Below, piece by piece: positions 1-7,676 of a stretch of 10,631 bases of DNA. The number at the start of each line of letters is the position of its first letter. The stretch's first letter is position 1. The notes under the pieces were generated by a model, which searched no databases, had not been told where the DNA came from, and saw only the letters and a list, made by a program, of their open reading frames with translations. Source of the DNA: JBDTMC01 sp039934475 (GTDB lineage: Bacteria; Acidobacteriota; Terriglobia; Bryobacterales; Bryobacteraceae). The translations under genes were made by a program, and so were the position numbers. The stretch spans positions 1 to 10,631 of the forward strand of contig JBDTMC010000272.1 of assembly GCA_039934475.1 (NCBI GenBank). The letters are read 5' to 3'.

Positions 1-1
1 A

Positions 2-766
2 TTGGTTTGTCTGGCGGCTGGGTCGCTGACGGGACAAACGAGCGAGTTCGATAAGCCTCCGGCCGGGACAGAAGAAGCGCTGCGCGAACGCGTGACGAAG
101 TTTTATCAAGCCTTCGTGAACGGCAAGTTTCGGGTGGCAGACCAAGTAGTGGCCGAGGATAGCAAGGACGACTTCTTCGCCATCGACAAATCGAAGTATC
201 GTGGTTTCAACATCCAGACTATTGCCTGGGAAGAGAACTTCACCAAAGCGCGGGTGCTGACGATGGTGGACACGGACTGGTTCATGATGGGGCGAACAAT
301 TCAGGCCAAAGCGCCTCAGTTGAGTCTGTGGAAGATGGAGAACGGGGAGTGGTTCTGGTACATAAAATCCCGTGAAGTGGTATTTCCCTTCGCTCGGCAT
401 CCAGTTCCGGAAGGGGGTGGCAACGGTCCGGACGCGCCGCCGACGGACGGCGTGAGAGTGCCGCGGGTGCCCATTAGCCTGACCCCAGAGCAGGTAGTGC
501 TTGATCCAGCCAAGCGGTGCGAAGGCAGTGTCGCCATCAAGAACTTCATGCCTGGGCAGATCACACTGCGCGCGGAGACGGGCAAGCGGGAAGGCATGGT
601 CATGCATCTGGATCCGAAGGTATTGGAAGCCCAGGGCGTCGCGCGGTTGAGTTTCACTTGCGATCCGGATAAGTTGGCGAATCACGATCCGTTGCAAGTA
701 AAAGTAGTTGTACTGCCGGCGGAGTTGGTATTTCCGCTGGGAGTTACCTTTCTCTCGAAGAAGTAG
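2..766 (+). CDS. Partial secreted/envelope protein of unknown function, 5' end cut by window edge
   Basis: The frame is open from the first bases and ends at TAG 764-766 (254 visible residues). The true start is probably upstream, because the first residues (LVCLAAGSLTGQTS) look like the end of a Sec signal peptide. Two regions can be seen. Residues about 23-125 form an alpha+beta stretch beginning with an amphipathic helix (EEALRERVTKFYQAFVNGKF) and ending in W/F-rich strands (LSLWKMENGEWFWYIKS). This pattern recalls NTF2/SnoaL-like cone folds, which is inference only. A Gly/Pro linker (about 136-155) then leads to a strand-rich C-terminal region with two cysteines, C173 and C220, that could form a disulfide. 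The next gene starts 48 bases downstream on the same strand, so the two may be co-transcribed. No catalytic motif is recognised and the function is unknown. Confidence 0.8.
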   Translation: MVCLAAGSLTGQTSEFDKPPAGTEEALRERVTKFYQAFVNGKFRVADQVVAEDSKDDFFAIDKSKYRGFNIQTIAWEENFTKARVLTMVDTDWFMMGRTIQAKAPQLSLWKMENGEWFWYIKSREVVFPFARHPVPEGGGNGPDAPPTDGVRVPRVPISLTPEQVVLDPAKRCEGSVAIKNFMPGQITLRAETGKREGMVMHLDPKVLEAQGVARLSFTCDPDKLANHDPLQVKVVVLPAELVFPLGVTFLSKK

Positions 767-814
767 TGTTTGGCAGGCGGAGTGCTCTAGGAGCGATGGA
801 GGTCTTCCACGTTC

Positions 815-1636
815 ATGCAGTCAGCCATCGACAATTCCGCCGCTTCCTTTCTGAGGTCACTGGCGGGCAGTACAGGGCAAGGGCCGCGCAAATCCGCTCC
901 CAATCAATCTCGCCATGAGTTTACGCAACATCTGGTATCGGTGATCCAAACGAAACTGGAAGAATCGGTGCGCACGCGGGACGGTGTGCAGACAACAACG
1001 GCGGGCAACGGGCGACGATTTTGTGGCGCAGAATCCGCGAAACGGCAGTATGTCGTCCCTGTGGTCGTTGATTCCGAGCCGGCCGCAGGCCAACCGGAGG
1101 AACCGGTTGTCGTGGCACGTACACCTTCGACGGCGCCTCATGTGACGGATAGCGCAGAGACGCCAACCGTTGGGACCCCGCGGCAATCTTCCGATAGCGG
1201 ATCCGCCACGCGGCCTGCCATGGTGCCGGGTTCGACAAGCCCGCCGGCGACAACTGATACCGCAACTGAGGCCGCGGTGAATCCGTTTACGATTCCTGTG
1301 GACTATGAGAGCCGCCAAGCGGCCGATCTTGTGGCGACGTACCTGGGCGGCACGGTTGTAGGTAACCATGTCGGGATGGATCTGACTCCGATTTCCGGGC
1401 TTCCCGTCGATATCTGGACAGTGAATGTAGGTGGCCGCAATTATGACGCCCGCTTCCTGGCGAAGACACTCAACGAATCCACTCCGGACAGGCTGCGTAT
1501 TGACCTGAACGAGGTTGGAATCTCGGTGCTTGGGGCCGCCCCGCTGGCCTCGAAGGTCGCCTATGAGAGCAACTACGCACGCGATCCTAACGCGCGGGAC
1601 CCCGGCCCCCTGCCGGCGTGGGCGACGCCGGCTTAG
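815..1636 (+). CDS. Hypothetical protein, 273 aa, with a disordered central linker
   Basis: The ATG at 815 is preceded by GGAGGT at 798-803; the spacing of 11 bases is slightly long. The stop is TAG 1634-1636. No signal peptide or membrane segment is visible, so the protein is probably cytoplasmic. The N-terminus (residues 1-55) looks helical and contains a stretch like EFTQHLVSVIQTKLEES. Residues about 80-155 are low-complexity (Pro, Thr, Ser, Ala, Glu) and probably disordered. The C-terminal part (about 156-245) looks globular: NPFTIPVDYESRQAADLVATY is followed by strand-like segments with W201 and a helix ending in FLAKTLN. The last 20 residues are Pro/Asp/Arg-rich. I do not recognise the family. 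It lies 48 bases after the preceding gene and converges with the 170-aa gene, 29 bases away. The opposite-strand frames here are Arg/Ser-rich shadows. Confidence 0.7.
   Translation: MQSAIDNSAASFLRSLAGSTGQGPRKSAPNQSRHEFTQHLVSVIQTKLEESVRTRDGVQTTTAGNGRRFCGAESAKRQYVVPVVVDSEPAAGQPEEPVVVARTPSTAPHVTDSAETPTVGTPRQSSDSGSATRPAMVPGSTSPPATTDTATEAAVNPFTIPVDYESRQAADLVATYLGGTVVGNHVGMDLTPISGLPVDIWTVNVGGRNYDARFLAKTLNESTPDRLRIDLNEVGISVLGAAPLASKVAYESNYARDPNARDPGPLPAWATPA
1612..1632. terminator. Hairpin at the convergent gene boundary, weak terminator candidate
   Basis: GCCGGCGT (1612-1619) and ACGCCGGC (1625-1632) form a perfect 8-bp GC-rich stem with a 5-base loop. It sits on the last codons of the 273-aa gene and ends just before its stop codon. 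The flanking plus-strand sequence TTAGCTTTAG is only weakly U-rich and the minus side has no U-tract. A terminator role is therefore tentative, though the position between two convergent genes suits it. Confidence 0.35.
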
Positions 1637-1665
1637 CTTTAGTCAGCCAGGGGCAGGAGCAGCGA

Positions 1666-2178
1666 CTACTTGGCGCCGACGTGATCGGCAATGGCCTGCA
1701 GAAGCTGACGGTCAGCGCGCGTGAAGCCGCCATTCGCCTGCTCGACGATGTCCGGACGAGAGCACACGACGGAGCCGCCGATACCGAATGCGAGTTCTTC
1801 ACCCGGCTTGAGAGCGCGAATCGGCACTTGAATCTCAGGTGGAATGACAACCACCTCGCCAGCAGGGTGGAGACGGTCAATGGGTATGTTAACGGTGGCG
1901 GCATCTTCCCGAAGGACGATGAGCTGATCCGAGTAAGGCTTTTTGTTAAAACCCTGCGCCGCCGAGTAACCATCGGTATCGGTTACTACGGCGTGATCGT
2001 AGATCATGTAGCGTTTGGTTGTGTCATTCGCAGCCGGGTCAAACCAGTATTTACGGGGTTTGAACGGATTGTACGACGGGGCATCCTGGCCGGTCCCCAA
2101 CCTGTACAGTTCATGGGTAGCGTAATAGGGAAACAAATACAGTTCTGCGAGTCCAGAGATTGGACTGGAATCAGACAT
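1666..2178 (-). CDS. Hypothetical protein, 170 aa, unrecognised
   Basis: The ATG at 2178-2176 is preceded by GAGGTGAG (2189-2182), an excellent Shine-Dalgarno match that fixes the start. The stop is TAG at 1668-1666. There is no signal peptide or membrane segment. The N-terminal half is rich in aromatic residues (segments such as LYLFPYYATHELYRLG and KYWFDPA). The C-terminal half has alternating strands (AGEVVVIPPEIQVPIRALKPG) and ends in a helix (ADRQLLQAIADHVG). One cysteine is seen, in VVCSRPD near residue 143. It looks like a compact soluble protein, but I recognise no family. The composition and ribosome site favour this frame over the Arg-rich open frame on the other strand (1618-2241). 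Its ribosome site lies inside an inverted repeat, suggesting translational control. Confidence 0.75.
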   Translation of the reverse strand: MSDSSPISGLAELYLFPYYATHELYRLGTGQDAPSYNPFKPRKYWFDPAANDTTKRYMIYDHAVVTDTDGYSAAQGFNKKPYSDQLIVLREDAATVNIPIDRLHPAGEVVVIPPEIQVPIRALKPGEELAFGIGGSVVCSRPDIVEQANGGFTRADRQLLQAIADHVGAK

Positions 2179-2181
2179 AAA

Positions 2182-2210
2182 CTCACCTCGGCTCCAGTCT
2201 ACGAGGTGAG
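2182..2210 (-). promoter_or_regulatory. Inverted repeat that sequesters the ribosome-binding site of the 170-aa gene
   Basis: On the minus strand CTCACCTCG (2210-2202) is followed, after 11 bases, by its exact complement CGAGGTGAG (2190-2182), then TTT and the ATG. The downstream arm is the Shine-Dalgarno sequence itself, so a folded transcript would hide it. The upstream arm resembles the anti-Shine-Dalgarno end of 16S rRNA. The repeat could also be read as a DNA operator, because a weak -10-like hexamer abuts it. Confidence 0.6.
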
Positions 2211-2212
2211 CC

Positions 2213-2242
2213 CCTATATTCCGGACAGTCGTTTTATGTAAA
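2213..2242 (-). promoter_or_regulatory. Tentative promoter for the 170-aa gene
   Basis: TTTACA (2242-2237) and TATAGG (2218-2213) are separated by 18 bases on the minus strand. The match to sigma-70 consensus is moderate. If used, transcription would start near 2206, inside the left arm of the inverted repeat, leaving the RNA hairpin incomplete; the repeat would then act as an operator instead. A slightly upstream alternative (CATAAA around 2233-2238) would include the whole hairpin. Confidence 0.3.
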
Positions 2243-2308
2243 TGACTGAAACGTCTAGAGAAATTTAACTGGTTTCGGAGTTACCGGATTTCCGAGGTCG
2301 AGAATCGT

Positions 2309-2342
2309 GGGGTAGACCGGCATCGTGAGGCCAGTCTACCCC
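2309..2342 (-). terminator. Hairpin just after the 1137-aa gene, probable terminator without a U-tract
   Basis: GGGGTAGAC (2309-2317) pairs with GTCTACCCC (2334-2342). After one mismatch three more pairs (2319-2321 with 2330-2332) follow, with an 8-base loop. It begins 8 bases beyond the stop codon of the large minus-strand gene. No U-run follows on either strand, so it may stabilise the 3' end or act with Rho rather than be a classic intrinsic terminator. Confidence 0.5.
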
Positions 2343-2350
2343 AACACGAT

Positions 2351-5300
2351 CTACTGCGGATTACTTACCGAGGGCAGGACGGTATCGTTGCTGTTAATCG
2401 TTCCCGTATCGGTGCGGACAGCGATCTGGAAAGGAACGTCCGTACCTGCGCTGACGAATCTGGCGTCGAGGACGAAGGTGATTTCGTAGACGCCAATCAG
2501 GTTTTGGGCATATTCGGCGGAGAGGACTGCCATTCCAGCGTGATTCGCGCCAACGATCAGTTGGGCGAGCACGTTCTGGCCGCCGAGTCCGGCCTGGTTA
2601 GTGCCGACGACGGGCGAGGTGGCGCCGAGTCCGCTGGCGAAGGCGGTCAAAGTTTCGCCAAGAACGGCTGGATTGTCAGGGCTTACAAAGCTACCGTTGG
2701 GCCGCATTACGACCGCATAAGGAACCCCATCGGAACGGTTTTGCATGAACAAGCCGGGAGCATAGGTTTGGATCACCTGCTGCGAGGTGGCGGTTCCGCT
2801 AGGGGCTGTGAGCGTAATGGCGACCGCACCGACAGGCACCTCGAAGGGTACCTGGAAGGTGACAGACTGCTCATTGTTAACGTTGCTGACGGCATAGATG
2901 GGCGCCCTGATGCCGCCAACGTCGATAGAGACGTCATTGAGAGTGTAAGGCAAGCCTCCGACAATGGAGCCGCCGAAGACCGAGCCTACAATATTGGGAA
3001 CAATATTGGTGCCCGTGAGGCGGGCTAGCGCGCCAGGCGTGATCGCGGATTTGAAGCTGGCCACATCGAAGAAGGCCGTGATGGTGGGACCAGGGGGAAC
3101 CACGTTCAGCGAGAAGGTAACCGACGAAGCTCCGTTGGCCGCTTTCAGCGTGATGGGCCCAACTACGCTGGCAGCAGTGACGGTAATGGTGGCTTGGCCG
3201 TTGGGATCGGTGACTACACGCGAGAGGGAGACAAATGCCACTCCCGAGGTGACACTGAAATCAACGGCGGCGCCGGAGACGGGATTGTTATTGGAATCAA
3301 TCACGGTCACTGTGAGCGGCTTGGTGAAAACCTTGTTCAGCTCGGCTGTTTGGTTGTCGCCATCAACCTTAGTGACCGTTGTCGTAACAGGGAGGTTGAC
3401 AGTGACGCTGAAGACGTAGGAGGAGGAACCGGACCGAAGGCGAACCTGGAAGGGTCCCGCGACGTTCCCCAAAGTGACGACGGTGCTGACGTGTCCAGAC
3501 GAGTCTGACGCATCATTGGTCTTGCTTAACGTTCCGGTTCCGCCAGTGACCAGTTCCCAGGTAACGGGCGTGCCGATGAGGACATTGCCGCCGGCGTCAG
3601 AGACCAGACCGGTTAGGGTAACCGTTTGGCCGGGAGTGCCGACAAAGTTATTTCCGGAGACGGGAGTGAGTAGGGCGGGATCGCCGGCCGTTACAGTGAT
3701 GGGGAACGGAAGGAACGGGAGGACCCCGCCGACGGTAACCGTCACCTGCGCGGTGCCCGGGGTGCCACCGATGAGGAGATCACAAGTTGCGTTGCCGGTG
3801 CTATCGGTGAGGACATACCCGCCGACACATTGAACCGTCGGGCCCGTGCCGGGCGGCAGATTCGTGGAGACATCTACAGAAACATTGGAGAGGGTGTAGG
3901 TGTCGTAAGTAAACGGCGCTATAGAGACGCGGATGGCGCCGACCAGCTTCTGACCAATCTTGCCGGACAGAACCCGGTTACTGAGAGGCGGTGAAACCAG
4001 GGACGTATTGATGCCGGTATTGACGCTGGTCACGTAGAACGACGCTGTGCCAGTTGCGGTGGTCGCGGTAACAACCGACTTGTCCATAATGGAAAGGGTA
4101 TTGAACGACGTGGCGCCGAGGAAAGTGACCTGCGACTTGCCGTTGGAGTCCGTGTCGGTGCTGGCCAGATTGAAGAGAATAAGACCACCAGAGGTAACCT
4201 TCCACGTTACCGGCTGCCCGGCGACAGGCTTACCAGTGTCGTCGTTAACGACGACAACGAGGGGATAGGTTCCGGGCGAGGACTTGAACACTAATTGTCC
4301 GTCTCCGGAGAAGATCGTGGGCGCTCCAGCGGCAGGACCGCCGCCATCCCCGGGTCCCGTACTGCCAGACACAGTGATGATGAATGTGTTCTGAATGCCA
4401 GGCACGGACGACGTGACGTTAAAGGTGGCGCCAGCGGTAGGAGGCGTAAGGGCGGTATAGGCGTAACCGTCGATATCGGTATTGACGCTGGTGGCACTGA
4501 GCGCCGCTCCGGTTTGGGTCGTGCTGAATTGAACAGCGACGCCAAGAAGGGGAAGGCCGGCGGAGTTGAGGATGCGAACTCCAAGAGGGGCGGCGACGGC
4601 GCCGGTAGCAAGGGTCTGATTGGCGCCGAAAGCAATTGACTTATAAGGAGTTCCGGACTGGGCATCGCGAAGATACGCCAGGGCGCTAGTGGTGCCGCTG
4701 CCGGGGATCGGGAGGTCCGCAATCTGGGCATCGGTGGGGAGATAAATCTCAGAGTACCGGTTGGTGCGAACCACATACATGGTCTGGGGAGCGGGCACCT
4801 CGGCGGTCGTGACGAGGTCAATGACGCTGGTATAGGGATTCGCCTGATCGCTGAAATGGGCTTCTGCCACTACAAAGCTGCTCGGAACCAAGTTGTAGAG
4901 ATGGCCGTCACCGGTAAGACCGAAGGCGCGAGTGTTGCTGACGGCGACCAACTTTTGGAAGAGGAATCCATTGGTGAGCAAGGTGGAGACAGCATGCCGA
5001 TTGAGATCGATGATGGACAAGGCGGCTCCGGTAAGCGACGAAGGATCGACTGTGAAGGCGGTAGTGCCGTCGGGGGTGAACGCGAGCCGAATAGGGGTGC
5101 CCTGGAAAGTAATTGAATTGCGCGTAGCAAGCGACAAGGGGTCGATCTCCAGTACCGCCTTGTTGGTGGCGAGGTACAGGAAACCATTGGGAGCCCGCTG
5201 GAGGGTGCCGCTGTTGGCCGCAACCGGAACGTTCTTGATCACCTGTAATGTGGTCAGATCAAGGGTGTAAATAGCGGTTCCTTGACCGCTGAATATGTAG

Positions 5301-5764
5301 AGGTATCTGCTGTCGGCGGAGATCGCCGTATCGGTGATGGTATTGAGGTTAGGCGGATTAGAAACGGTGATTTCGGAGTCATCGACAGTCCTGAAGACTC
5401 TGACGATGTTTGTTCCAGTCAATACAACCAGTTTGGTCCCATCCGGCGTGAGCCAACCCGTAACTAGGTTCGAAATGGACTTATCCGGGGAAGCGTGATC
5501 ACTGAAATCTCTTTTCAGGATCGCGATGGAACCGGCAGGTCCCGCAGCGAGGACATAAACCTTTTGCCCGTCGGCACTGGGGATGATCTTGGTAACGCCA
5601 GGGGCAACCACCCAGGAGCGGATGAAGCTGCGGGTAGCGGCGATGTAATTGAACACGCCGCCGTCGCTGCTGGCGATAACGAGGTTGGAAGCCGCGGGCA
5701 ACGAGCCACCGAAGGCGACCAGCGCAGCAAGCGCAACAACAGGCGCTCTAAAGAAAGAAGGCAT
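2351..5764 (-). CDS. Exported beta-propeller/Ig-like repeat protein with C-terminal TIGR03437-type domain, 1137 aa
   Basis: The start is ATG 5764-5762, supported by AAGGAG (5779-5774) nine bases upstream; a TTG nine codons earlier lies before that site and is rejected. The stop is TAG at 2353-2351. Residues 1-26 form a Sec signal peptide (MPSFFR, hydrophobic core, LPAAS). Residues about 27-365 read as a YVTN/WD-like beta-propeller, with repeated strands such as SRYLYIFSGQGTAIYTLDL and AFTPDGTTAFTVDP. Five Ig-like/Big_1-type units follow (about 385-467, 482-582, 595-693, 696-790, 796-889). They carry the usual GxPVxGxxVxW/F and D.xGxa signatures, for example GKPVAGQPVTW, NPVSGAAVDF and TDPNGQATITV. 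A Gly-rich linker lies at 467-481. The C-terminus (about 894-1126) resembles TIGR03437 (AITPGALARLTGTNIV; TLTAFASGLGATSPVVG). The only cysteines I see, C646 and C661, are in the third Ig unit. It is probably a surface or secreted adhesin-type protein; its ligand is unknown. Confidence 0.93.
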   Translation of the reverse strand: MPSFFRAPVVALAALVAFGGSLPAASNLVIASSDGGVFNYIAATRSFIRSWVVAPGVTKIIPSADGQKVYVLAAGPAGSIAILKRDFSDHASPDKSISNLVTGWLTPDGTKLVVLTGTNIVRVFRTVDDSEITVSNPPNLNTITDTAISADSRYLYIFSGQGTAIYTLDLTTLQVIKNVPVAANSGTLQRAPNGFLYLATNKAVLEIDPLSLATRNSITFQGTPIRLAFTPDGTTAFTVDPSSLTGAALSIIDLNRHAVSTLLTNGFLFQKLVAVSNTRAFGLTGDGHLYNLVPSSFVVAEAHFSDQANPYTSVIDLVTTAEVPAPQTMYVVRTNRYSEIYLPTDAQIADLPIPGSGTTSALAYLRDAQSGTPYKSIAFGANQTLATGAVAAPLGVRILNSAGLPLLGVAVQFSTTQTGAALSATSVNTDIDGYAYTALTPPTAGATFNVTSSVPGIQNTFIITVSGSTGPGDGGGPAAGAPTIFSGDGQLVFKSSPGTYPLVVVVNDDTGKPVAGQPVTWKVTSGGLILFNLASTDTDSNGKSQVTFLGATSFNTLSIMDKSVVTATTATGTASFYVTSVNTGINTSLVSPPLSNRVLSGKIGQKLVGAIRVSIAPFTYDTYTLSNVSVDVSTNLPPGTGPTVQCVGGYVLTDSTGNATCDLLIGGTPGTAQVTVTVGGVLPFLPFPITVTAGDPALLTPVSGNNFVGTPGQTVTLTGLVSDAGGNVLIGTPVTWELVTGGTGTLSKTNDASDSSGHVSTVVTLGNVAGPFQVRLRSGSSSYVFSVTVNLPVTTTVTKVDGDNQTAELNKVFTKPLTVTVIDSNNNPVSGAAVDFSVTSGVAFVSLSRVVTDPNGQATITVTAASVVGPITLKAANGASSVTFSLNVVPPGPTITAFFDVASFKSAITPGALARLTGTNIVPNIVGSVFGGSIVGGLPYTLNDVSIDVGGIRAPIYAVSNVNNEQSVTFQVPFEVPVGAVAITLTAPSGTATSQQVIQTYAPGLFMQNRSDGVPYAVVMRPNGSFVSPDNPAVLGETLTAFASGLGATSPVVGTNQAGLGGQNVLAQLIVGANHAGMAVLSAEYAQNLIGVYEITFVLDARFVSAGTDVPFQIAVRTDTGTINSNDTVLPSVSNPQ

Positions 5765-5773
5765 CGGGAATTT

Positions 5774-5779
5774 CTCCTT
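5774..5779 (-). promoter_or_regulatory. Shine-Dalgarno site deciding the start of the 1137-aa gene
   Basis: AAGGAG on the minus strand lies nine bases before ATG 5764-5762. It is downstream of the alternative TTG at 5791, so the longer open frame cannot use it. The signal peptide begins properly only from the ATG. Confidence 0.85.
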
Positions 5780-5837
5780 GACGGGATACAACTATAGCGG
5801 CGCGGGAGGCCGCGTTGCGGGGCGCGGGGGTGACCAT

Positions 5838-5846
5838 AGTATAGCA
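5838..5846 (-). promoter_or_regulatory. Extended -10 promoter for the 1137-aa gene
   Basis: TGCTATACT on the minus strand is a good extended -10 (TGn plus TATACT). The start point would be near 5831, giving a leader of about 66 bases. No strong -35 is at the right distance (TTCGTT at 5867-5862, spacer near 18, is the best), as expected for extended -10 promoters. It lies directly downstream of the terminator of the preceding gene, so the large gene is probably its own transcription unit. Confidence 0.6.
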
Positions 5847-5878
5847 GTTGCCGAGCGGACAAACGAAGTCCAAACGTT

Positions 5879-5914
5879 AAAAAAGCGGGGAGGAGATTGC
5901 TCTCCTCCCCGCTT
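5879..5914 (-). terminator. Strong intrinsic terminator of the 576-aa gene
   Basis: Positions 5883-5896 and 5901-5914 are perfectly complementary (14 bp, GC-rich core GCGGGGAGGAG) with a 4-base loop. On the minus strand the stem is followed by six U residues (the A-run 5879-5884; two of these can pair in the stem base). It starts 26 bases after the stop codon at 5940. This is a textbook Rho-independent terminator for the minus-strand gene. Confidence 0.93.
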
Positions 5915-5939
5915 CTGGATTCCAAGAATCCGGTTCTAA

Positions 5940-7670
5940 CTACTGAGCCAGCTGTTCGCCAGAATCTCCACCGGAGGTTGAGGCGTCCTGAGCGACACGA
6001 GCGCCGCCACGATCAGGAATGACGAGGGCGAGGTAGCTCTGTGCGAACTTGGTCGGCAGGCCGACGTTCTGGATGAACGCATAGCCGTGGGCGAACTGGA
6101 AGTTGCACTTTGCGATTGCGTATCCACCCTTGGTGAGGGCAGCAATCGGAGCAATGCTTGCGCCGTTGGTGCTGTCACCGGAGTAGAGGGAGAAGCCGTA
6201 AACCGAACCGGCCGCGATGGTCGGAGTGGTCTGCGGGCCGGACGGAGCGCCGGTACCAAAGAACCAGATCTTGCAGGAGCCAGTCTGGCCAGAGGTATGG
6301 GTCGCGAAGATATCGCCGTCAGCTCCGTCCATGGAGGTGTTGGCGATCGCGACGCCGGTGTCAAAGTTGGCACCGTCGGACACGACGTACGGGAAGAGGA
6401 GGTTGGTCACGCAGGGGCTGATCGAAACCAGGTTGCCAGCGGACGTGGTGGCCGTCGGGCTGAAGGAAGGCAGCGAGTACGGTACACGAGCGGTGGAGAG
6501 GCCAGGGCCGTAGCTGAGCGTAACAGTCATCGCGGCGCCAGTGGTGCTCGGGATGTTGTTAGCCGGGTCGGCAGTGTAGGCGATCTGCGCGTAGACAGTG
6601 ACGGTGTTGAGATCGGCGATGGTCGGAACCAAGGCATCCATCACATAGTAGTCAGCCGTTGCGCTGCCACCGGTGGCGGTGAGAGCGGTCCAGGTGTTGG
6701 AGCCGATGGCTGCGGCGTTGAGGGTGGCAGTGACGACAGTGCTGTTCGGGTTGCCGATACCAGTCGACTGGGTGGTCACGTAAACGGTTGCGCCGGTCGG
6801 GATGTTATCGAACTTCACACGGAACGGGGTGCCGCTATCGGCGAGGCCAACGCCACCGACGACGAAGCCAGACTCGTCAGAGTAGGCTGCGCCAGGGACG
6901 CTGTCTACTACACCGCGAGCCGGATCAATCGCTTGCTTGAACGCGTTGGTAAAGGTCTCGCTGAAGTTCAGCGAGATCGAACCCGTTGTGTCTAGGAAGC
7001 CGGTTTCGGGATCGGCAACGCCCGTGGGAACCGGAGCCGAGAGGCACTGCCGGTACGACAAGCTACCGGACACCGAAGTGGTGAGGGACTGCTTGGCGTA
7101 GGCGACGACCTGCTGCGGGTTGTTGATCGGCAGTGCGCTGCTCGGGTCAGCAGAGAGGAAGGCCACAATCTGCGACGGGATAAGCGACGGCGGAACATTG
7201 GGGTTGATGGATACGACCGCAGTGGCGTCCGCACGGACGTTCACGATGCGGAGGGTGTTGGACGAGCTACCGGCGGAAATCACCGGCACGTTGTACCATT
7301 CCAACACGTTGGAAGCGGTCTGGCGGCCAGAGGCCGGCAAGTAGCCGACTGCCGCAGGAACGTTGTCATTGATGATCAGTTTGGCGTCCGAAACGCCAGC
7401 CGGGATGGTTCCCGAATAGGGGCTGGTAATCGGAGTGTTCAACAGCACGCGCAGAACCGTGGCGACCACGGTGGTGGGGCTGCCGCCAATAACAGGGGTA
7501 GTACAGGTGAGCAAAATGTCGCCCACGAGTTCTGTCCGGCCTTCACCACGCACGGTCGGCGTACCGCTCGAGTTGGTGTTGCAGGTCAACTGTGCAGCTG
7601 CGGGCATGGATCCAATAGCGACCAATGCGGACAGCGCCAGCGCCGGCAAGAATTTACGAAAATCTGCCAT
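5940..7670 (-). CDS. Exported protein of unknown function, 576 aa, six cysteines
   Basis: The start is ATG 7670-7668, preceded by AAGGAG (7682-7677) with 6-base spacing; an in-frame start 15 codons earlier lacks such a site. The stop is TAG at 5942-5940. Residues 1-26 form a Sec signal peptide (MADFRKFLPALALSALVAIG, then SMPAAA before QLTC). The mature protein is Thr/Ser/Val/Gly-rich and probably all-beta. Six cysteines are seen, at about 30, 56, 209, 420, 466 and 522. The first pair brackets a short module with VRGEGRTELVGDILLTCT; from memory, very similar N-termini occur in many Solibacter-type secreted proteins. The C-terminal region (about 420-560) contains NLLFPYVVSDGANFDTGVAI and GYAIAKCNFQFAHGYAFI, also a pattern I associate with that lineage. 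There is no membrane anchor or sorting signal. The function is unknown; a structural or surface-layer role is possible. Confidence 0.9.
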   Translation of the reverse strand: MADFRKFLPALALSALVAIGSMPAAAQLTCNTNSSGTPTVRGEGRTELVGDILLTCTTPVIGGSPTTVVATVLRVLLNTPITSPYSGTIPAGVSDAKLIINDNVPAAVGYLPASGRQTASNVLEWYNVPVISAGSSSNTLRIVNVRADATAVVSINPNVPPSLIPSQIVAFLSADPSSALPINNPQQVVAYAKQSLTTSVSGSLSYRQCLSAPVPTGVADPETGFLDTTGSISLNFSETFTNAFKQAIDPARGVVDSVPGAAYSDESGFVVGGVGLADSGTPFRVKFDNIPTGATVYVTTQSTGIGNPNSTVVTATLNAAAIGSNTWTALTATGGSATADYYVMDALVPTIADLNTVTVYAQIAYTADPANNIPSTTGAAMTVTLSYGPGLSTARVPYSLPSFSPTATTSAGNLVSISPCVTNLLFPYVVSDGANFDTGVAIANTSMDGADGDIFATHTSGQTGSCKIWFFGTGAPSGPQTTPTIAAGSVYGFSLYSGDSTNGASIAPIAALTKGGYAIAKCNFQFAHGYAFIQNVGLPTKFAQSYLALVIPDRGGARVAQDASTSGGDSGEQLAQ

Positions 7671-7676
7671 TTCCTT

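Noticed and set aside
1618..2241. Plus-strand open frame of 207 codons opposite the 170-aa gene
   Set aside because: The minus-strand frame has a strong Shine-Dalgarno site and natural composition. This frame is Arg/Val-rich without a good ribosome site and overlaps the end of the 273-aa gene.
2504..3028. Plus-strand open frame of 174 codons inside the large Ig-like gene
   Set aside because: It is an antisense shadow over the TIGR03437-like region, without start signals or recognisable motifs.
6087..6995. Plus-strand open frame of 302 codons inside the 576-aa gene
   Set aside because: It is a Gly/Arg/Val-rich shadow of a Thr/Val/Gly-rich gene; the opposite strand has a signal peptide, ribosome site and terminator.
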